Part shown: in pieces, positions 23,237-35,300 of the stretch
Numbering within the stretch: the first letter of the stretch is position 1
Layout: each line of letters starts with the position of its first letter
Assembly (NCBI GenBank): GCA_037783415.1
Contig: JAZGTN010000016.1
Location: 2,353,001 to 2,417,000, forward strand
Origin: Leptasterias polaris
Lineage: Eukaryota; Echinodermata; Asteroidea; Forcipulatida; Asteriidae
Reading direction: 5' to 3'
DNA length: 64,000 bases
The notes under the pieces: model-generated
The model's input: the letters and a program-made list of their open reading frames with translations, nothing else
Told to the model about the DNA's origin: nothing
Database searches by the model: none
Made by a program: the position numbers and the translations under genes

Positions 23237-24067
23237 GTGAGTTAATTCTCTCGATGTTTACAGTTGATAACATGTTATTGTTTACTCTGTGGCGTACAGA
23301 TCGTCAGATCTAAAGATTTTGGCTCAACTTTACAATATATATATGTATTCGAATGTTCAAGTTTAGTTAGTGAAATTGTATATATACTATTCAACATTGT
23401 TGGTATGCTCGATAAACATTTAATAATGGAAAAAGGTCAGAATTAGATTGATTTGTAGATTTCTTGTTGTCACTACCTTGTAAAGTTTTAGATTTTATAT
23501 GCTGACGATTTAAACAAGGCACCTATTTATAGCGTAGCAAAGTGCAAGGCGATCGATGCTGGAAGCATGTGCGTATGGTGGGCTCTTTGGTAAGGGGAAA
23601 AGAGGGGATTTGCCCAAGATTTTTCAGATATAAAAACATACTAGTATAGGCCTAGCCTACCAATTCTTTTGGTATTCTCGTTACATATTTCCCTTCTCCC
23701 TGTGCCCAAATTTCCCCACTGTTTTGCCCGAACTTGGGAGGGTACTGCACCCCCACCCCTCGCCCATGGGTCGTTCGCCTATGGCCGAAAGACCCAAAGG
23801 CCGATCTTGACTTGCGGCCCCGGGTGTGAAGTTGAATTCTGTACGACAGAATGCACAACAAGTGGGATATTTTCATAGCATAATGATCTTTTAACAATAA
23901 TTTGTATTCTAATTTCGGAACGTCACCACACGACAGTATTATACCAGAGTTCCATTGATCATTATGTAGTATGATGTCAGTTCACATCGCATTATCCATT
24001 AAATATTTTACTCGACCGTAAACTAACCACACTGTTGATTTTTTCCCTGTCAGATCAATCCACAAAC

Positions 24068-25662
24068 ATGGCATCCAAACTCATCATTTACCTCACCCTC
24101 TTCGCGCTCAGCGCCTTCGTCGTCATGGTAACAATGGCGGAGGATGAAACAGAATTCCGGAGCACAGATCTCCTACAGAAAAGCATTGAAAAACGCAGCC
24201 TAGCAGAGGTTTTGCTGGAGAAGAGGGCGTTACCAGACACACCCACCGAGGAGGGAGGCAAGCGAGGAAAGGGGAAGAAAGGTCGTAAAGGCAGGAAAGG
24301 CAGAGGCAAGGGAAAGGGCAGAGGCCGCAAGGGTGGAAAAGGAGCACCTGATTACCAGAGTAAGTTGTCACTCTTCTTTCTAGTTGTTTTTCTTTCTTCT
24401 TCTCTAAAAGTGTTTCGGATTGTCCTATTCGTAAGTGTGATGTAGTTCAGGCGCGGATCCAGGGGGGGGGGGGGGGGGCAGGGGGCACGTGCGCCCCGGG
24501 TAAAAAAAAAAAAAAATAATAATAAAAAAATCATCCTATGCTTATCAAATTTGTTTCTTTCTGACAAAATGAATCTTTCATGATATTTCACTTGTAATTG
24601 CTTAGATTTGCACGACATATGAATTCCTTAGCGCTCTTTAAGGAACAAATGGTTATTTAAAATGATTATTAAAATACTTTAGAGAACCGTCATTTTTCAC
24701 CCCTATAATCGCCAAAAGCTCAGAGCTTCCGGGGGCTTCGCCCCCTGAACCCCCACCGGGGCTTCGCCCCTGGACCCCACCAGGGGCCGTAAGGCCGGCC
24801 CCTGGACCCCACCCATTTTGTTTAACCCTCTAATACAAAATCCTGGTTTCGCCGTTGTGCCCCCCGGTTTAAAAAATCCTGGATCCGCCCCTGTAGTTCC
24901 ACGGTAAGCCACGCCCACTTCACACAAGCTGGCTCAAACAATGACCAGAATTGAGCCCTAAAATACAGGTAGAAATGGTTTCTAAAAGAGCCTTTGTATG
25001 CAACCAGTAATATTTTGAATGGTTTCAAGATCTTGTCAGAATTGTCTATTTTTGTCATAAGAAATGTATTTGAAGGATGAAATGATGCGGGGGTGGGGGG
25101 GGGGGGGGGGGTAAACTATACACAACCGAACGTATGCCAGCTTTGGAACTGGAGGTAGCCAAAGCCTTGGGTGTATGTACATGTACATCAGATGCGCGCG
25201 CGTGTGCGACGCAATGGCAGGACTTAAAGCAACCGATACCCATAGGTAAAATTTGCATTCTTTTATCGAGTCAGATTCGTAATCCGGCAGTAAAATCCGC
25301 GGGCTAAAATCCATAACTCACGCACTTATTTACTCAATGGTTTCCGGAGATTCAACCACTTGGGCAGGATCCCAAATGCAATCTCCTCTGCCCAAATAGA
25401 AATAGTTGTCAATACTGACACAATGATTAAAATTAATTTAAGATATTCTAGTACGGTACTTTGACTGAGACACATGTATATGTTGTAAGCGGGAGGATGT
25501 TGTTTCGCAATGTACAACATGTGAGAATATTGATATATTTTTATGCTTTCATTTTGTACAGCCTGTGTCCATCATATCACCGGTGAGGCTTGTACATGTG
25601 ACATGAGGTACGAACACCTGAGAGGCACGGGAAGAGACGGACGGTTCTACAAGTTGTGTTAA
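24068..25662 (+). CDS. Small secreted basic, cysteine-containing protein precursor (unknown family)
   Basis: Two coding exons join in phase: 24068-24359 (donor GTAAGT) and 25562-25662 (acceptor after TTTTGTACAG), for 130 residues. Residues 1-23 are a clear signal peptide ending near Ala24. An acidic stretch follows, with dibasic Lys-Arg sites at 42-43, 52-53 and 65-66 that a proprotein convertase could cut. Residues 66-92 are almost only Gly, Lys and Arg, suggesting heparin, polyanion or nucleic-acid binding. The second exon holds four cysteines (99, 108, 110, 130), the last being the final residue, enough for two disulfides. I do not recognise the family. It could be a neuropeptide- or growth-factor-like precursor or a host-defence peptide. 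The Met chosen is the first after the acceptor at 24053 and is followed at once by the hydrophobic core. A GTAAGA right after the stop hints at a spliced 3' UTR. Confidence 0.72.
24448..24893. mobile_element. 446 bp inverted-repeat transposon in the secreted-protein intron
   Basis: Ends CAGGCGCGGATCCAGG and CCTGGATCCGCCCCTG are inverted repeats. TAGTT flanks both ends. If the terminal bases are counted differently, the flank is the 8 bp TGTAGTTC on both sides. Inside are a G run, an A run and GC-rich hairpins such as GGGGCTTCGCCCC repeated with GGACCCCACC. Confidence 0.75.
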
Positions 25663-25715
25663 GGTAAGAAAAGAAAAAAGGAAAAACAAAATCAGAATGA
25701 AATGTTGCCTTGAAG

Positions 25716-25860
25716 GTAGAGTCATAGGTTGGTTTTTGTCAACGTAATGCTGACTTTATAGGCACAATTACAAAGAAAAACACAATAAAAGTCACAGGTG
25801 AAAGTTTCAGCTGAATACAGTGTCTACTTGCTGAGAAAACAGCAATAAACTTATACGGCA
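25716..25860 (+). mobile_element. MITE family 2 fragment
   Basis: GAGTCATAGGTTGGTTTTTG, then CAACGTAATGCTGAC and GTTTCAGCTGAATACAGTGT, the left third of the family. Confidence 0.65.
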
Positions 25861-25869
25861 TTTTCACAC

Positions 25870-27120
25870 GACCGTTGAATCCATTCACGTTTAGGGAGAT
25901 AGGTCAATATTGACAAAATAGTGTGCCACATTAAGCTTAGAATTCAAGTATATGGTCGCTTTTGTTTTTGATTTGATTTTAATCTCATCCGTGTTTAAAT
26001 TCGTCGCAATTACCTATCAAAGGGATGGTATACGTTTGGTTAGTAAGTACAGGATATTTAGACAGTATAAAGCATTTTGAGAAAAATTTCACTTCGAAGT
26101 ATATGTTTATGGAAAAAGAAATCAGTTTTTATCCCCCACAATATGAATCTGAGAAACGTTATTGTCGGATACGTTTCTCGGATTGTGTATTCCAAATACG
26201 GATTATCTTCCTGCGTGGACATAACCGCACCGGATTTTCGGCGATATCTCAAAAACACTGCACATTTTGAAATGACATTTTCACAGGTTATTTTGTATTG
26301 TATATATCTACATTTACAAACAATTAAAACAATCGAACGGTTCCAAAACCCAAAGCTATAAGTTTCCTTTCAAGATGGCGCCTTTTCACTTATCGATCAT
26401 CGGTGCAAGGTGATCAAACGCACCAATAACATAGGAAGGTTGTGCCTGCAATACGTCAGCATGTAAACCCCTCTGTTCCTGAGACTTTTTGACTGAAGAT
26501 CTGTTCTATATCTTATCCTAATCCAGATTCGACAAGACGTGATGACGACCTCCACTTTATAAGGTGACTCAAATACCACAAGTGCCAAATGACCAACTCG
26601 ACCAAGGAGGTCCCAAGACAGAGCGGGAAACAGACGCCCCCAACGCCTCAATGACCCACACATCTGCTGCATCAGACGCTTGATTCAAACCGGAAACTCC
26701 ACTCGGTCTCGAACGGCCCAAGCATTTACATAAAAAATTACCAGAACAAACAATCTTGTTAATTCGGTATACTCCTCACCAATCTTTAAAAAAAGGGGGG
26801 GGGGAATCCGATGGGAAAAGTGGATATTTAGTCGTTGAAAATATTCAAAGATGGTATTTGTGAAATGTGTCACATTAATTTCTTTGAGAATATTGACTCG
26901 TATTCGTAAGCGCTGCCAACGACAACTACAGAGAATGCTGCATGCATGTTCCAAAACAGTAATTTAATTTAATATCAATAATAATTTAATATCAATGTGC
27001 TATCATATTCTCCGTATCCACTTTAACGATGCTGTAATTACTATGCACTTTTTTAACGCTGCTCTTTAATTTATAGTTATGAAATAAAATCAAAGTTGAC
27101 CGATCACGAAGTCCATTTAT
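25870..27120. other. Intergenic, mostly repeats
   Basis: Contains MITE copy D. The stretch 26380-26960 has no recognised feature and no conserved frame. Confidence 0.4.
26020..26372 (+). mobile_element. MITE family 1, copy D
   Basis: It has GGTATACGTTTGGT at the left end and the shared internal blocks, with a central palindrome carrying several mismatches (26146-26180). It is an older copy. Confidence 0.75.
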
Positions 27121-27195
27121 AACACTCTTCGTTTTTTCAGTATGATTACCAGGTTATATCAACACAACAAAATTTGTAAGGTATGCAGTGACACC

Positions 27196-27282
<87 letters not shown>

Positions 27283-27284
27283 CA
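27196..27284 (+). repeat. AAT microsatellite
   Basis: About 29 AAT units without interruption, next to the RLE-LINE remnant. Confidence 0.95.
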
Positions 27285-27328
27285 AAACAAGACAAGACAA
27301 CAATCAAAACAATCAAAACAAGACAACA

Positions 27329-28095
27329 GTACAAGAAGTATGATGTCCATGTCACTGCGAAATGGTACGACCATGTCCCGGAGAAAGTTATAGAGACCGA
27401 CCAGGTCAAGATCCTCTGGGACTTTAACATTCAGACTGATCATGTTATAGAACATAGGCGTCCGGATGTTGTAGTCTTAGATAAGACGACGAAGATGTGT
27501 CGAGATTTATTGTATTATTACCAACGCTCCTTCTCTCCCCTTTCTTTTTCTTCTCTGCAAGTCAGTCTTTTGTATTTGTATTTGTTATTGTTGTTATATC
27601 TAAGTTGAGGGCTGCGGGCACGTCAAGCTACTTTGCTTATTTCTGTAGCCCTCCTGCATCTAATGTATGTTAATTATGCATTCAATATATTTGTTTAAAT
27701 TCGTTTATTATCTGTATAAAATTATATACATTTAAAATATTGTATCAAACCATACTATGTTCATGAAAATGTTTGATGAAAAAAGAAAAAAGATGCAGAA
27801 ACCAATAAATCAAATCAAATCAAATCTCATTGACATAGCAGTGCCAGGTGACATAAGGGTAGCTTCGAAGGAGTTAGACAAGATCCAAAAGTACCAAGAC
27901 CTGGCCAGGGAACTTCGTAAGATTTGGCAGGTGAAAGTGAAAGTAGTCCCTGTGGTGGTTGGAGCACTTGGCACCATTCCGAAAGCACTGGGGAAACATC
28001 TAGATGAAATAGGTACAACTGTGAGGGTAGATCTGTTACAGAAGGCAGCACTTTTGGGAACAGCGAGAATCCTGAGAAAGGCCCTTGAGATCTAA
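27329..28095 (+). pseudogene. C-terminal remnant of a restriction-like-endonuclease LINE, split by an insertion
   Basis: Two pieces of one reading frame survive. Positions 27329-27497 encode KILWDFNIQTDHVIEHRRPD followed by VVVLDK, a PD-(D/E)xK-type nuclease signature. Positions 27826-28095 encode IDIAVPGD, KYQDLARELRKIW and VGALGTIPK, ending LLGTARILRKALEI before a stop. This module is the C-terminus of non-LTR elements of the R2/R4 group as I know them. The pieces are separated by about 330 bp of foreign sequence. A long AAT microsatellite replaces the region just upstream, and no reverse transcriptase remains. Confidence 0.7.
27498..27825 (+). mobile_element. LINE 3' end inserted in the RLE-LINE remnant
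   Basis: A non-coding AT-rich stretch interrupts the nuclease frame above. It ends in a tandem AATC run (CAAATCAAATCAAATC), typical of a 5'-truncated LINE 3' end. Its parent element was not recognised in this window. Confidence 0.5.
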
Positions 28096-28352
28096 GGCTA
28101 CGGGACGTAGCCCGACTCAAGGAGTTACCGGCACAAAAGAAAATGTGATCTTTCTTTTGTAGGCTGTGATGAAATGAAATAATAATAATAAAAAGTTTTT
28201 ATATAGCGCAAAATTACAGTGAAGTCTCAAAGCGCTTTAGGAAAGTCAAGTGAGAAAAACCAGGACTGTTGAATACAAAAATTACTGAAAATACAGAAAG
28301 AACCACAAAATGCATCTAATGAAAAATATAAGTTATTTCACAAAAGATATGT

Positions 28353-28723
28353 CTTCATTTATATTTCGATAATAAATTATTTATAAGAACCAAAGTGAAA
28401 TAAAGAATCTAGTCAGGTTTGCGGTAATACCATGTAATAATCTCTCTCTGTGAGTTGTGATGGTTCTGAAAAGAACCGGTGGTTTAACAACTTGACGTTT
28501 CGTTCAGTATGCTGTGATTGTCTTCAGGAGAATGCTGAAGATCCTGAATTCCTCTGACGACGACCGGAGCATCGAAACGTAGAGTTTTTATAAACCATCG
28601 CTTCTTTTCAGATCCACCACAACTCATAGAGAGAGATTATTACATGGTGTTACCGCAAACCTGATTCGATTCTTTATTTCACTTTGGTTCTTATAAATAA
28701 TTTATTATCGAAATATAAATGAA
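28353..28723. mobile_element. Foldback MITE with arms of about 130 bp
   Basis: The left arm (28353-28485) and right arm (28590-28723) are inverted copies: TTCATTTATATTTCGATAAT against its complement, continuing through GGTTTGCGGTAATACCATGT. A decayed copy is at about 53475-53605. Confidence 0.8.
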
Positions 28724-28749
28724 ATAATATAATACTTAACAAACAAGTG

Positions 28750-28860
28750 TTTGTTGGTCCCTAACGTTTTCGCGGTCGTAACCAATAACTGTTTCGGTCA
28801 TTGGCCAGTGATTAACCAATGGCAAGTTCAACCGAAACAGTTAAGTTATTGGTTACGAAA
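28750..28860. repeat. Short inverted repeat
   Basis: CGTAACCAATAACTGTTTCGG and CCGAAACAGTTAAGTTATTGG flank about 50 bp. It is probably another small foldback element. Confidence 0.5.
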
Positions 28861-29358
28861 GTGAAAACGCACCCCTGTACACGCATAGAATGTGAGGTCA
28901 TTGGGACTGGACACGTGATGCACCCCAGTGGTGTACAACCGTTCTTCATTACAAAATTAATATTTAACACGTGGCGTACGGTGGTCAAACCATGTCATAT
29001 TAGAATGACCAACATTATTTACATTTAAGTGTTACAAACGAAGTGTGCCTGAAAAAAGAGGTCCACACAATATAAGGAATTAAAACACTTTGTGGACGTA
29101 CACACGTCCACACAGTTTTTTATTTTTTTATATTATATATTTTGTTACAGTGTTGAAGAATATGTTTTTTTTAGTGCACAGAGTGTATGTGCTCACGCAC
29201 ATGTGTTAAACTTGGAAAACGAAACTTAAAATTATTACAATTCTCTCAAAGATATCAGTGATTTCAATTGGAGTGGTTTTTCAATATCATTTTTGACCCA
29301 ATTAGCCATTTTGAGATATTATGGTAGACCTATACTCTGAGCAGATGGTGAAACTAAT

Positions 29359-32300
29359 TTATAATGGACATTTTATGGGGGAGCTGTCGTCGGCTTCTTT
29401 CAGAGGTGCGCCCGGGAGGGTACTCCGACCCCCGTCGACGGTCAAACAATGACCAGTAACCATGGAACTCGAATCTGAGGCCAGAAACACTATTGCCTTG
29501 GCAACCTCTGCTACGTCACCATGACGTCCGAGTGGATGACGCCTCTTGCTCAGCTCAATAACCTGTGAAGTGTGCAAGGTCAGAGGTCAAAATCACATTG
29601 TTTCGTCATCATGACACTGCCCTCTATATTTAAGCTCAATCGGTCATTGGAGTCACGAAAAAAAAGTGGAAAAACCTAATGTCTTCACTGTTTTCAAACA
29701 TTGAATTTTGGACTTACAAGATCAAAACTATTTGGTTTACTCATTTCTCAAAAGCTATTGCATTTCAAGCAAATATATTTCAAAGGGAGTTTCCCACCAT
29801 GACCATCTTTATACCATGTACGTTGTGTGCAAATATGTGAATATTATATTTTTACTGTTACCAACCAATGTTATGCACAAACTTTTAATAAGTATTCCTA
29901 ACAATGGGGGACTTTTGGGACGCTAGATGGCAGCAGACTTACCAGGTAAATCCATCGTTCTCGGTAATGTGCACCTGCTCAGAAGTACGTAAACAATGAA
30001 AATTTACCTGGTAAGTCTGCTGCCACCTAGCGTTCCAAAGTCTCCAATTCCTACCTTGTCAATTTCGGCACCATTTCTTTCAAAAAGTGGCGTCATCGTA
30101 GCACCGGGACTGCAACAATTGGAAATGAGACACATCGTTAATGGATGACAAGCGGCTGTAGACAGTTCCATTCTTAGGGCCGTGTCCGAATTGGCGGCTA
30201 CAGCTACGGTTATTACTGTTGCTAAGGGTGTTGCTAATGACGCCCTAAGCCTTAGCCATAGCCGCCAATTCGGACACGGCTGATAACTTTTTTAAACGTC
30301 GCACATTGTTATCATTAGACGCACATTGTTTTCAAAAAGAGAGAGGAAAAAAGCAGGATACCAGTCTCAGATTGTACATGATTGTGACATAGTATTTTGG
30401 TTGGTAACCATGGTAAGCATAAATTGATTGTGATGAGCTACTTTTTGTGTTTACAAGCTCTATGAAATCGGGCCCAGGTGTTTGAACCAGAATTTGGCTA
30501 GCGGACCACTGCGAGAACACTGGGGTTGGGCATATCATATTATCGTCCTCCATTTTGTTTCTTATTTTCAGTCAAAGCTTTCAGAAATCAGGACTTTGGC
30601 GTGGGCTCCGATCCAGCTTGAAGGCTGTGTCAGTTTATTTGAAAACCTGTGTTTTCAGTGCGGGCCTTCGCCTTCAACCCAGCAGATGGGACCACCAAAG
30701 CCCGGGGCCGAAGCCGCGGTTTCGAAACGGCCAAACTCTAATGTCTACTCACCTCACTGCATTCACACGGACTCCGCATTTAGCATACTCTAGATATAAA
30801 TGATTACAAAAACAAAAAAACACTCGTCACTATTTACATGAATAACAAGATAGGCTGGGGGAAAAGTGGAGCGGTAAGATCGTACACTCAAAAGAACGAG
30901 GTTGCAGTTGTTCGTTATAAAGTTTTGTGACGTCAGCGTCAGCCATCTTACCTTCAGCAGTCGAATGCGTCATGCCATCCATTCCTGCTTTGGACATGCA
31001 ATATATCAGACTACTCGGGTGCTTTGGGAAGGAAAAGATAAAGTAATATCATCATTAGAATAAAACAGGTAACCGACTGCAATCATTGCCTTGTCGTCAT
31101 GATCATAGTAGACATGTGGCTGCTGTTCATGGAATAATGAACTCTAACCCAGTTACTGCACGCGCACACGCTCTGGGCCCCAACGTCACAATAATAAAGA
31201 CGGCGCCCTCTGATGTGAGGGCCAGCGCGTTGCCTCCACTGCGGTCAATGAAGAGCAATCGTTGGCCGAGAGTCGTGCGCAGCGCGTACACGCGTGCACG
31301 TTTTCATTGTGTGTCATGTATCAAAGATGGCGGCCAATGCGCAGGGTCTACCGGGTTAGAGTTCATACCTCCATGTACAGCCATGGCTATGATCGTGACT
31401 ACAACCACCCTTTAATTGTACTTTTTTAAGCATCTCCTTCTTAATTAAGCAATAAGGGCTACGATTTCAGAAAATAGTAGGCCCCACTTGAACATCAATT
31501 AATCTAGATATAAAATAATTGCCTACTTACCGACGCAAGACTCGCACAACTGGAAACATTCACCACCACACCTGCAAGAGAATAAATACAATTATATAAA
31601 CACATTCTATAATAATTCCTGCTCTTGTCTCTACTCGTTTTAAAGTAACGATTTCATTATGGAATGTACTGTTCGTATGGACGAATGATATGAAGCACTG
31701 CGATTTCATTATGGAATGTACTGTTCGTATGGACGAATGATATGAAGCACTGCGATTGGGGTAAAATTCGACCCATTTCACAAAACAAGAGATTGTGCTT
31801 CGCGACAGGATAACTTTATGCACTCTTTTAGACATGGTAGAATTAATTTTAGCCCAACCTTTCGATTTAACCAAGTGAGGCATTGCCAGCTGTGTGAGCA
31901 AAAAGGGCGCCCTCAAGTTGATTTTAAACACCTCGTCGAACATTTCCATGGACGAGTCTTCCAAGTAACCCAGACAGGGCCGACCGGCACAATTCACCTG
32001 TAGTCGATAACAAGTAAAAAGAAGAAGAAAACAAAATGGCGTAGGCCTATTTAGTGTGACGTCAAAGTAATAGGATTTTCACAATTCGCATTGGAAGGGT
32101 GTCAAACCCAATGATTTTTACACTGTTTTTACGTGAGGTTAGAACTGTTTCACTTTCATAAGGAACTTTATTTAAAGGCACTGTACACGTTTGGTAATTA
32201 CTCAAAATACATATTAGCATAACAACTTACTTGGTAACGAGCAACGGAGAGCTGTTGATAGTATAAAACATTGTGAGAAACGACTCCCTCTGAAGTAACG

Positions 32301-35300
32301 TAGTTTTTGAGAAAGAGGTAATTTCTCACTAAAATAATAAAAGACTTCTGGCCAGAAGCCTTTTATTCCTATCTGAAAGCACACTAATTTGTACAACAAG
32401 GGTGTTTCTTCTTTCATCATTTTCTTGCAACTTCAATGACCAATTGAGTCCAAATTTTCACAGGCTTGTCATTTTATGCATATGTTGGGATACACCAAGT
32501 GAGAATACTGGTCTTTGACAATTACCAAACGTGTCCAGTGCCTTTAATTGGAAAATGAGTACATCTCAAAACTTAATTTGATCTTAGAGCCCCTCTTTAA
32601 AGGGATGGTATACGTTTGGAAATCACTCTTAAAATCAATGGCAATAACAATTTACTTGGTAAGTACCGAAGCTTTAAACAGTATAAAGCATTTTGAGAAT
32701 CATTTCACTTCGAAATAATGTGTTTATGGAAAAAGATATCAGTTTTTATCCCCCACAATTTGAATCTGAGAAACGTTTCTGTCAGAAACGTTTCTCAGAC
32801 TGTGTATTCCTACTAGGGATTATTCATCTAGCGTGCATGGACGTAACCGTTCCGGATTATCGGCGATATCTCAAACACGCGACCATCTTTTGAAATAAAG
32901 GTTTCACAGGTTAGTTTTATTGTACATTTTTTATCTACATTTATATAGGATTAAAACAATCGAGCTTTTCCAAAAACCAACGGTATACTTTGCCTTTAAC
33001 ACTTCAAGTGTAAGATGTTTAGCGTCACTTACCAAAATGTCAAACCTTCCGAACTCTTTGATCGTTTCGTTCACTATTCTTTCAAGGAAAGAATCATCTG
33101 TCAGATCACCCGGCAACAGGAGAATCTACGCATAGGAAAGATAAGTCAAAAAGGTAACAAAAGACCCCAATATTAAACGCACAAGTGGAACGCACACTTT
33201 GCGCAAACATTGCCAACGTTTGCAAACGTTGACCAACAATTTCGAGTGGAACGACTTGTGCGCCAACAACGCCTTTGGCGAACGTTAGCAACCTTAGGCG
33301 AACGTGTTGGTGGGTGATTTTTAAAATGGCGGACAACAAAGTGTAAGCAGACGATATTATTTTTTTGTTACGAAAATAAAATTATGTGTTTTCAGTGGTT
33401 GATAACACAGTCAGGTGGAGTTGATTACTTAGTTGAAGTCGAAATGTACAAACGAGGACTGAAATATACCTACAATACAGTAAAAACCAAGTTACAAAAA
33501 ATTAAATACATACGGTGTCGCCATTTTCATTACAGAGCGCCGCCATATTGACATCATGAAGTGCGCAACCAATCGTTCCGATTGCAAACGTCTTGCGCAA
33601 ACGGTTTCAATCTGTTTGCGCAAGTGGAACGCACCCCAGCTGGACAAAGCAGTGGTTTCGAAAAGGTCTACCTAAAGCTGACACACCGGTAGAGGGCGTG
33701 CACAATCAACACATAATTACATGAGGGTGCACCAGACTAAATATGCCAATATTCATGCGCCAAGCTCATTACCATTTTTTGTAAACCCGCAGAATATTTT
33801 GAATTGTAACGTTTTGGGGGTCATGCTAGATTGTGTAATTATAAGAATCAATCACAACCTGGGGGTTCTGTGTTTCAACTTTTGAGGAGATTTGATAAAT
33901 TTGGGCTTTAAAGTTGGTCCTATTTAGCTTGGGAATTGGAGGAGTTCCTCATGAAAATTGGCAGCAAGTCGGTTTGGGATAAAACGCATTTTCTGGGGTA
34001 ATTAACAAAAAAATCCAAACGGCTGACCTGCCAAGAATTGAAAAGAAATCTGAAGTTTAGTTGTCCGAAAACTTGTTTGGTTGGTTTTCAAGAGGCTGAG
34101 AGACTTTAAATATTTGTTGAGTATTTTTCAATATTTAGCATTTAGCGTTGGTTGCTACGGGAGTTCATTTAGTGGGGTGCACCCATGAGTTCGGTATCCT
34201 CCCTATAAGTTTTAAACTTGACTACTTACGAGGTCTTCGTCCAGTCCTTTTCTGATACAATCCTCTTTGGTTTTTCCAAGGTTATCGGCACTTCGCCCTG
34301 TTAGAGCTATCTGACAGTTCAGGGAGGCCAGCTGCCTTGCAGTTTCGGCACCAATGCCCGAACTTGCACCTACAAAAATATGAACAATATTCTTAAATAA
34401 TATTTTGGTATTTTTAACCATGATCATATATTTTTTATTTCAGTATGCTGTGTATGCCTGCCGAAGTGCCGTCACTGTAAAAGGATTATCCATGTCACTA
34501 GACTAAAATGTAGTATAACATATTTACTTTATGATAGGCCTATACTCTTTCAGAGCGAAATTTGAAAACACGACCTAATGGAAATCAACAACAAAATAGG
34601 CCTATAGCTACATTCCAAAGAAGAATTTTAGCGTCAATCAAAAGGTCAAATTCAATGCCGTTTTGATTGAATGTAATCGAAATTCTGGGATGAACTAACA
34701 AACAATGTACAGCTGAGACCCATGTACTTAAAAATGTGACGCCAGTGGACGTATTTTGAGTAACTATTGACAAAATTCGCACTGGAAGTCCATGAGGACT
34801 CTCCAATTGAAAAATGAGCACATCACACTACTGTCGACCTTGGCGCTCCCTTACCCGTAAGGCGGCATGATTGCCTCTTATTTGTTATTTATTTATTTAT
34901 TTTCATTTCAAATCTTCAGACATTAATACACAATGAATACGAGTTGAACAGGGGCTGTCAAGGCTAACATAAAAAATGCTGATATATCTTGACGGTAATA
35001 AGCAGTAATGTTAGTTTTAATTAATTTGAAACCTCACGTCGTAGCTCAACATACCCATACCTTGATTAAATAGCGGTTCTAGGATGCTCTGAATTATTAA
35101 GTTATTTAGTTTGTTTTCTTGACTACCCAACATGTAGGCTAAGCTTCATTTTACAACAATGACACAATTTAGGATACCCTGGATAGACAGTAAGATCATT
35201 TTACTGTATAATGTAAGTTTTGTTTCTTCTTGATTTTGTTTTGTTTCGCCACCAAAAAGAAACGTTTATGTGTGTGTCAAAAGCGGACCGTGTGTTTCTA

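Noticed and set aside
27142..27430. Poly-Asn and poly-Tyr open frames
   Set aside because: They are translations of the AAT microsatellite.
33160..33660. Foldback element around GTGGAACGCAC words
   Set aside because: The repeated words are in direct orientation and the ends do not form inverted repeats, so no element could be defined.
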